Source of the DNA: Synchiropus splendidus
Lineage: Eukaryota; Chordata; Actinopteri; Syngnathiformes; Callionymidae
Direction of reading: 5' to 3'
NCBI RefSeq assembly: GCF_027744825.2
Contig: NC_071336.1
Coordinates: 24,708,501 to 24,772,500, forward strand
Length of the DNA stretch: 64,000 nt
In this document: positions 56,933 through 64,000 of the stretch, piece after piece
Layout: every line of letters starts with the position of its first letter
Position numbering within the stretch: position 1 is the first letter of the stretch
The notes under the pieces: model-generated
Told to the model about the DNA's origin: nothing
The model's database searches: none
The model's input: only the letters and a program-made list of their open reading frames with translations
Program-made: the position numbers and the translations under genes

Positions 56933-59664
56933 AATGGGCTTAGGATAACTCTTAATGCATAAAGACTATTGAATAGAGTGACTCAAATTACACCGTGACC
57001 ACGACATCCTACCCCACATCAGCCTTAAAGTAGAGCACGTTTAGGATGTGGAACAACAAAAACACATTTCAGGATACTCATGAATATTCAATGCAGCGAC
57101 CTTCATACCTAAACATATGGCTCAGAGCGCAGATGTCTTGCTCCCCTGATAATGATGATGACCGACATGCTCATTTATCAGTGGCTGCTTTGCTGTTTAG
57201 CCTTTGATCTAAAGGGAATTCACCGAGGAACTAAGAAATAAACTTCAAAAACATCTCCTTTAAAGGTCATCTTGGTATCGCTTAAGTGCTCGTGAAGCTT
57301 TCGGATATCGTCTTTACCACGATGGCGGCACTCTTGACTGGTGGGTGTCAAGAGCTGCGGCAGACCTGCAGACTGACTTGTATTTTCAGCTCAATATCAG
57401 TAATTTAATACATGGTCCACCATTCAAACCGTGTATTAATTCACCAGAAATATTGTTTCCTCTCTTCTTTCACTCACACACTCATCGATGGTTTTTGAAT
57501 GAGAGCTTGTTCTTTTACAATACTCCAGATACTTGTTTTAACAGTCGATGAGCAAATTTTGAAAAACAAAACAAATGAATGAACAAAATAAAAGAACAAA
57601 AGAAAGCTTCTTTAGTGTCTTTATATTATGATTAGCATGTGGATGCATTTGTGTTGTGTTGTAAAATTAAATAAATAAATAAAATGAAAAATCATTGATT
57701 GTTCCAATGAAGACAAGTTGAAGAGGGAATGACAGATGTCTTTTCTTTTCCTTTTTTTTAAATTGTGCTATAGTTAGTCAGCAGGGAAGACATCTTTGAA
57801 AGGGGGCAACTTCTAAAATTAGGTTACATCTCTTTAGCACCATACGGTGACTTTCTTTTCATATACGCTGAAGATAGAGGACAAAAAAAAAGAAAAATCA
57901 TCATGCTATATGTGTCACCATTGGTGGTCAGCTGTAAGTGCGTGTGAGTTACAATGTGCAACTTTAACTGGTGTCAGAAATGTACACGCTCTTATGGAAG
58001 TCCTGTCCGCCCATAGTTTCAAAATAGCGTGAAAAAAAAAAAAAAGACTGTCAAAACTTGTGGCAGCTGGTTAACCCGTAGAGCTGGGCCACTGCAGTTA
58101 TTTATTTTCAGGGAAACTATAATTTTGGATGATTATTATTTTATAATTACTGTTTGTAGTAACACTACGTGTCCACATGTCACCAATAAATTATAAATCA
58201 TTACATTTTTGGAAGAAACATATTTCATTTCACTAAGGACAGAGGGGAACAAAATTTGAACAAAATAGATTTTGTTCACTCAAGTCGAGTCCTGAGGATG
58301 AAACCTGCATCCCTGCTGATGTTGTTCCAATGCAGTCGTCTTTCCTCTCACTATTTCGGTTCACATGACTAAACAGGAAACCGATGACATAACCACGAAA
58401 CCCCTGCAAGGTACGATTCCGTAAGAGAAAACTGATTGATGGAAACCATTATTACTGTGGCGGTCACGTTAATGAACATTACTGAATGCAAAGGCAATGA
58501 ATTACAACTTGCATCATCACCCCGGAAAAAAAGTGTTAATTATTATTTGACGCACTCTGTTGCACTTTGCGAGCCTCACAGAGGGTGCACAGGCTGGCAA
58601 AATGGAAGCTGGCAGGATACCAGCTAAGCCAGGTTTTCGCTACCTAATGTCCATTGTGCTGCTGGTCCAGATGGTGCGGTTTTACATCAGAGAGTCGCAA
58701 AGGGCTGGAGTGATGAAGATTACACTGAGCTAACACTGATCCTGACAGTCTCAAGTCATGAAGGGAATGCTTTTAATCTCGAGTCGCGAGTAGATTGTGA
58801 GTTTCAATGGCGACAAGATGGGCAAACAAAAGCTCTTTAAGCACTATCATATCTGTTTGCTGTACAAACCTGAGGCATTTAAAACACACTGATATCAAAC
58901 AGACTTTCACGGTTGGCCTCCTGTTATACCCTTAGTACTAGCTCCATACAGGAGGTCCCCTGGGTTTCTGCCATTAAGTCAACACAAGCCTCTTTGTTCT
59001 AGCGTCACACACATGCTCACCTTAAATAGCGTTTTCCTGCACCATAGATTTCTTGCCATAGTGTTTCAGGTCCACGTATAATGTTACCTATAGGTGGACA
59101 AGTTGGTTCGGATGTGGTTTGACCAGCTTGCGGTTGGCACTAGATACCTGTGAGGTAGGATGATCCCATCCCTCAAGAGAACCAACACGTGTCTCGCTCT
59201 AAATCAATGGTGCACGTGACTTGAAATCAATAAGCTTACACTCTTGTACGGCACTCAGGTATCACGTGTCCACGACGCCAAAACAGTCCAATAGAAACCA
59301 ATACGTTGTGCGTCAGCTACATTGCTTTGCTGCCTAATGGACTATAGCTCCTGATATTTTCTGCATGTTGACTCTCCAAAACCCCAACCATGTGTAGGAG
59401 ACGCAGCAGAGTTTCCAAGTCTGTTTTTCTCTCTCATCACCCCACCGTGCTTTGAGTCTGGCAACACAGTTCCATTGGAAATATCATCAGTAAAGTCTGG
59501 GAATAATCAGACAATACTTCCCCTTTTTATGAAGAGAAAGAAGGAAAGGGCAGTGGCCATACAAACTCCGTTTGGGGTCCATACAGTTGTCCAGGTTGTG
59601 AGCGGTCTTAACCTTATGAATGTTTCAGTGTCCTGCAGGGTGGAAGCTCACTGCACGAACAGAA
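56933..59664. other. Intergenic, no gene recognised
   Basis: Contains a (TAAA)n patch at 57668-57682 and poly-A runs at 57884 and 58031. None of the short open frames shows a motif or splice-site pair. Confidence 0.45.
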
Positions 59665-60165
59665 CAATTTCACTGTCATGATCTGCTTTTATTTAGGTTT
59701 ACATTATGGGTCATTTCAGGTCCGTTTTTGATTCATGTTCACTTCCTTGGTTTTTGCGCTTTAATCGTCAAATTCCTCTGAGAGGTTGATCTGTCTTGGT
59801 TTCTCTCCCTTTGTTCTGCTGTGTGTCTGTATTTCCTCTACCAACCTATTATGGTCATTAGTCCTGCCTTTTCCCTGTGATCGAGTTTTTGACCACCCAA
59901 TTATTGTCTCCTGCTTTTACTGGACTTTGTTTATCACCAGGATTGTGTGTCTGACCGTCATGTGTATTCTGTGTTTACGAACTTGTTCTCCATGAGGGTG
60001 ACCATGCTTCGGATTCCCACATTTATCCCTTGGTTCTGTTCGTGTTTGCTCCCAGTTCACCCGCTTCCTTCTTCTGTCCTATGTCTTTTGGTGAATTCAT
60101 TGACTTGTATTCTCATTGTCAAGTCCCATTGCTACCGGTTACCACTCAAACAAGCCATTAAAATA
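59665..60165 (+). repeat. Possible dispersed repeat, copy 3 of 3
   Basis: Begins tgtcatgatctgcttttatt and is T-rich with many ctgt/tcct blocks. The start and general texture match the minus strand of 43208-43620 and 7190-7835. The Phe/Leu/Cys-rich frames at 59786-60234 come from this pyrimidine bias. Assignment is tentative. Confidence 0.3.
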
Positions 60166-60929
60166 TTTTTGCAACTCAACAATGTAGAGGAATTTGGCAT
60201 CCACATTGTATATGCACATTTGATAGATAAATGATGTAAGGTTGGAGGGTTCGTTTTTAATGGAGAAAATAACTGCCTCTCATTTTAGTAAAAGGAACCC
60301 CACTCCCGAAAGGGAGAGAAGGAAAAAACTAAATATAAAAATACCCTGTCACTGTCACCATGGTCAATATCTGTATGACTTCTCTGATACTTTACGTGCT
60401 GAAGGGTCAGGTGTTGCAAGCTGACTTCGAACTGATGTTCTCTTGTTTGTGTTTCCAAACGTGAGTCCGCCCTCATATGGAATTGTTAATCGTGGACTTG
60501 CATTATTTTTGGGGACAAAGTTGTTAGTTGAAAATTCACTGAATAATATTAGCAGTCATAATTATCTTTGTGCAACGAAGAAGAATCCAATCTGCAAATA
60601 TGGGTCTTTCATTAATGAGAAAACAGCAAATGATGGATTCCATTAAAAAAACCATTTGTTTCTTATAAGAAATAAACAGCGACAGACAGGCCGACGCACA
60701 CATTTCGATAATGATTTGAATCCACTCCCAAGTTATTTGAATGGATTTTTACTCAAACATCATGAGGTCGGTGAGTAAATAACACCAATCTTGCATCTTT
60801 AAAAATAATGCCAAACATGTTTAATGGAGGTTCACTCACAGAACCCAATAGGTTACTTGTAGAATCCAAGCATCGAATTCCATTTCGAATTCCAGAAAAG
60901 TGAGCTCAACTTTATTTGTTTCTGGGATC
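60166..60929. other. Intergenic, no gene recognised
   Basis: No repeat or coding feature recognised. There is a donor-like GTGAGT at 60771 with no exon. Confidence 0.4.
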
Positions 60930-61160
60930 CGAGCCCAGCACCTTGGGTGAGTGGGAGACGTGGGGTGCAGGGGCACGTGGATGAACAACAGGAGTAAGCA
61001 ATGGACCGCTAGACGTTTTTGGGCTGTGGGAGGAAACCAGAGTGCCCAGAGGAAACCCACTCCTGCTCATGCATACAAACTCCACATTGAAATAGGAGGG
61101 AGCCTTGCCCTCATGAGTCTCTTGCAGTGGTGCAGGTCATGGTGTGGATGTCGGGTCAGT
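60930..61160 (-). mobile_element. tRNA-derived SINE, diverged inverted copy
   Basis: tttgggctgtgggaggaaac, cagagtgcccagaggaaacc and catacaaactccacattgaa are the reverse complement of the SINE body seen at 35970-36050. The head at the high-coordinate end retains gcagtggtgcaggtcatgg. Confidence 0.6.
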
Positions 61161-63625
61161 CATTCACCTTAGCGCAGGGAAAATGCACATTTAAACTGCC
61201 ACAGCATATTCTGGTGCCAGTCAACAATGGAGTGGAGGTTTGCACCCAAATCTATGTACAAGATACCTGGATTTAAATAACAACTGAAAGGTAATGCTAC
61301 GAAACTAATGGAAAGAAGAGTGAAGTCACCGAACAAGTGGTTTGGTCAATATTAACATGCAAGTTCAAGTCAATAACATTTCATTCCATGAATGTTCCCT
61401 AAGACAAGCAGTTCATTTTCATTAGTTATGGTCTTTATATAAATGATTTTTTTTTTTTTTTACAGAATATTATTTGGTTGAACCAACAGTTGCAGCTCAA
61501 AGATTCTGCTCTTTGCTATTATCACTATGAAGTCAGTAACCTTGAAAGCTTTCATTCATAGTTAATGTCATGGCCTTATATTAGCTTTAAAATTCCCTGT
61601 CTTTTGATGTGGTGCAGATAGAAACAAAATCCATACTGTTTTGTAAACCTGAGCATATTGACCGTTCTAGAAGTGTTGAGCAGTCTTCTTTTTGATTTTC
61701 TTTTTTTTTTAACCCTAGATCGGGAGTATGAAACTCAAACAGACAAGAGGCCAACATTTAATATCTTACAGTCCATGTCATGTGCGGGATGAAACACATA
61801 AAGTCAGGCTTTGAGTTTCATCACGCTCCAAAATCAGAAATGCTTTGAGAATGATGATTTAATGCATAGTTATCATCAAGTTGCTTGTGCTGTTATTCAG
61901 TCTTGTGCATATCACACAGGAAGTATTTATTCTGACCATCATTGGGTGTTGTGGAGGTTTTGTGTTTGGAGAATTCCAATTCCTCCCTCAACCCCCAATA
62001 TTACCCCTAAAAAAGGGACTATGTGTGACGTTGAAATGGGACACGCCTTTGATGCAGATACATCCTCAGACTGTGGGGGGCAGCATTATGCAAAAGTGGC
62101 ATTTAGTCTGTCAAAGAAGAAGAAGATTAACAGAAGATGAAAAATGAAACTGAATAAGAAACACTCAGGTAAATAGAAAGGTAATTTTTTTTTATATATA
62201 TATAATATTTATATCTCCATCAACAAAGAAAATGCTTGCATTTCTAGCTAGCTTTCTTTGTCGTTTCGGACGCCAATAGCTTTTATTGGCAATTTTGTTG
62301 ACAGATTCCTTACTCTGTGGTGGAGGGAAGTACCATACAATCTCCATGTCTGGTTTGCTACTACAGCATGTGATGTACGAGGGAGTTCAGGAATACTACC
62401 ACCACCTTTCACATAAATCTGAGTCCTATCAATGGTAATTCAAGTGCTATAATTTAGACAAACTTCAATGTAATAATGCAATAATATTTGGTGAAATAAG
62501 TGAATGCACACTCCACCTGCATGTCTCCAACACTGATTTAGAATTTGGCTGAATCAGCATACGGCTGACTGTAAGGCATCATTGATACTGATCCAGCAGC
62601 CAAATGATTTGGATTTTACTATGTCGGAAACAGGCTCTGTGCACTGCTAAGTTACAACTCTTGAAGAAAACTCATGAGCCACAGGAACTGTCTGTGGGAC
62701 GCCTTTTGTCTCAGCTCAGCAGCGCACAGCTAAAACATTCCTCAGCAGCATTCAAGAACTAGTTTGTGGATGAGATTCTCCTTCAATGCCAAACTGCCTT
62801 GTATATCAAACACAAGTCAAAATGTTGTATGTGAGACAAGTCAAAGGCAGAATACTGTATTTAGCAATCAGTTATTGTTCTGCACAATGACAGTAATAAC
62901 TATATACGGTAGCACTTTTCAGAGCACTGTTCACAAAGTTCTCTGCAGGCAAAGCAGCAACAGATTGTTAGTACTTGCTAGATCATGAAGGTGGGTGGCT
63001 AAACTTCCCCCCAAAAAGTTTGGGAGATATAAGGTTATTATTTTTTAGCAGAGTTTTAAATGTGGAGATCCATCCTGTGTTGCAAAGTCGAGGAGGCTTG
63101 GCAAAACAAGACTGTCAGCTCTAGATTCTAACCTAGACTAAAGGACAACTAGAAGAGACCCACCTGAGCATCTGAGTGTCCTGACTGGCTCCTACTGACC
63201 TGGCTGGCCCCTGGCCACATTAAGTTAGGCATCAATCCAAGACATTAAGCATCTAAACATATGGTCATTGCGACAACAATCTTTTGGTCTATTTTGACAG
63301 AAGGTCATTCATCCTCCTGATACATCATTGAGTCTCATAGTACATGACACTCTGGTTTTTCTACTTGAACCACTTACATTAAATCCCGTCGCCCCAACAC
63401 TGCTTTGTGTGTGTTTTTTTTTTTTTTTTCTTTTTTTTGGGGGGGAAATGTCCTGATTCATAAACAACATTAAGCAGCTCAACATGTTGATGAAGTTTAG
63501 ACAGTCATCTTTGTGCATCACAATATCTACATAATATAATTTTGGTGCTCTTTAAATTTGCAATGAACTTGCTTTAATTCAACTATATATTCCCGAAGCA
63601 CTTGTGAGTGATGTAAAGTTATATT
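61161..63625. other. Intergenic, one further repeat scrap
   Basis: At 62070-62125, gtggggggcagcattatgc followed by gtcaaagaagaagaag resembles the end of a common fish repeat that finishes in (AAG)n. Poly-T runs at 61446-61464 and 63414-63438. An acceptor-like site after the 61.45-kb poly-T has no donor partner. No gene recognised. Confidence 0.4.
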
Positions 63626-63676
63626 TCCGGGCCAGATTTGGTCCCTGGACCTTAGGTTTGGCACTGCATACCCGTG
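63626..63676 (+). repeat. Fragment of a 'gggccagatttggcccc' repeat
   Basis: ccgggccagatttggtccct followed by ggaccttaggtttggcactg matches a widespread vertebrate DNA-repeat end (usually ggcccgggccttgagtttgacac). It is diverged and lies about 320 bases upstream of the start codon at 63993. Confidence 0.5.
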
Positions 63677-63739
63677 AAATATCCGCCTTATCGACTGTTC
63701 AGAACCGATATTTGAATGGATCAATAAGAGTCATGATAA

Positions 63740-63992
63740 TGCGTTTTGTCTATGTGGCAAGGCGACGTGTTCCCGCGTTCACGTCGGCACTGTGGGTGAG
63801 CGTGCGCGAGCGCGTGCGCGGAAGCCTCAGTCATTCACTGGACTGACGTATCTCCAGCAGCAGACGCTGAACACTGCAGCCCGCTTTATTCCCAGACTTG
63901 AGTGCAGCAGGAGCGTCGACACTCTCTCCCGCGGAGGACGGGAAAATAACTTAAACAACGTGCCGCTGTAGTTCTCTTCGTTTCCCTCCACC
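63740..63992 (+). promoter_or_regulatory. CpG-rich promoter and 5' UTR of a gene starting at 63993
   Basis: About 25 CpG dinucleotides fall in 63760-64000, against a CpG-poor background. An E2F-like TTCCCGCG lies at 63770-63777, a dense gtgcgcgagcgcgtgcgcgg (NRF1-like) block at 63802-63821, and a CRE-like TGACGTA at 63844-63850. No TATA box at a sensible place, which fits a CpG-island promoter. No ATG occurs between about 63754 and 63993, so the latter is the first start codon after the CpG block. The transcription start cannot be fixed. Confidence 0.6.
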
Positions 63993-64000
63993 ATGTTCCG
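63993..64000 (+). CDS. Start of a protein-coding gene (truncated by window end)
   Basis: ATG TTC CG, preceded by ctccacc, giving A at -3 and a near-ideal Kozak context apart from T at +4. The encoded start is Met-Phe-Arg. It is placed directly after a CpG-rich, ATG-free 5' UTR. The product cannot be inferred from three residues. This is the only evidence in the window for this gene. Confidence 0.5.

Overview
The window looks like a gene-poor stretch of a teleost fish chromosome. Nothing is bacterial or organellar: coding density is close to zero, there are many (TA)n and A/T homopolymer tracts, and the recognisable repeats are vertebrate or fish types. These include non-LTR retrotransposon relics, a tRNA-headed SINE, hAT-like and PIF/Harbinger-like DNA transposon remnants, and a fold-back MITE-like family. 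Species assignment is not possible from sequence alone.

Layout. 1-3.1 kb holds DNA-transposon remnants (a TIR element cut by the window edge, a MITE relic, a Harbinger-type end, and a 'cttatagtccgg' element). 3.1-16 kb is mostly unique intergenic DNA. 16.5-18.2 kb carries a rearranged I/Nimb-like LINE. 19.7-31.5 kb is repeat-rich: (TA)n tracts, four good copies of the MITE-like family, a hAT-like 'gaacgattc' element, an unnamed repeat in inverted pairs, and a locally duplicated 120-bp segment. 32.9-34.1 kb has two 5'-truncated LINE 3' ends back to back. 35.5-36.2 kb has a second 'tccgg' element next to a SINE. 40 kb has one more LINE scrap.

Genes. Three plus-strand segments at 42.8, 43.8 and 53.0 kb have convincing splice sites, and the last two are phase-compatible. 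The 53.0-kb piece is followed by a stop codon and an AATAAA signal, so I read these as the last exons of one unidentified gene ending near 53.47 kb. A second plus-strand gene begins at the very end of the window: a CpG-rich region leads to an ATG in good Kozak context at 63993, and only Met-Phe-Arg is visible. Neither gene could be named.

Most notable observation. The dispersed MITE-like family carries, in its two inverted arms, facing matches to the vertebrate CTCF core consensus (CCASYAGRKGGCRS). Several arms are perfect matches. If bound, this family would have seeded paired, oppositely oriented CTCF sites across the region. All functional statements are inference from sequence; no database search was possible.
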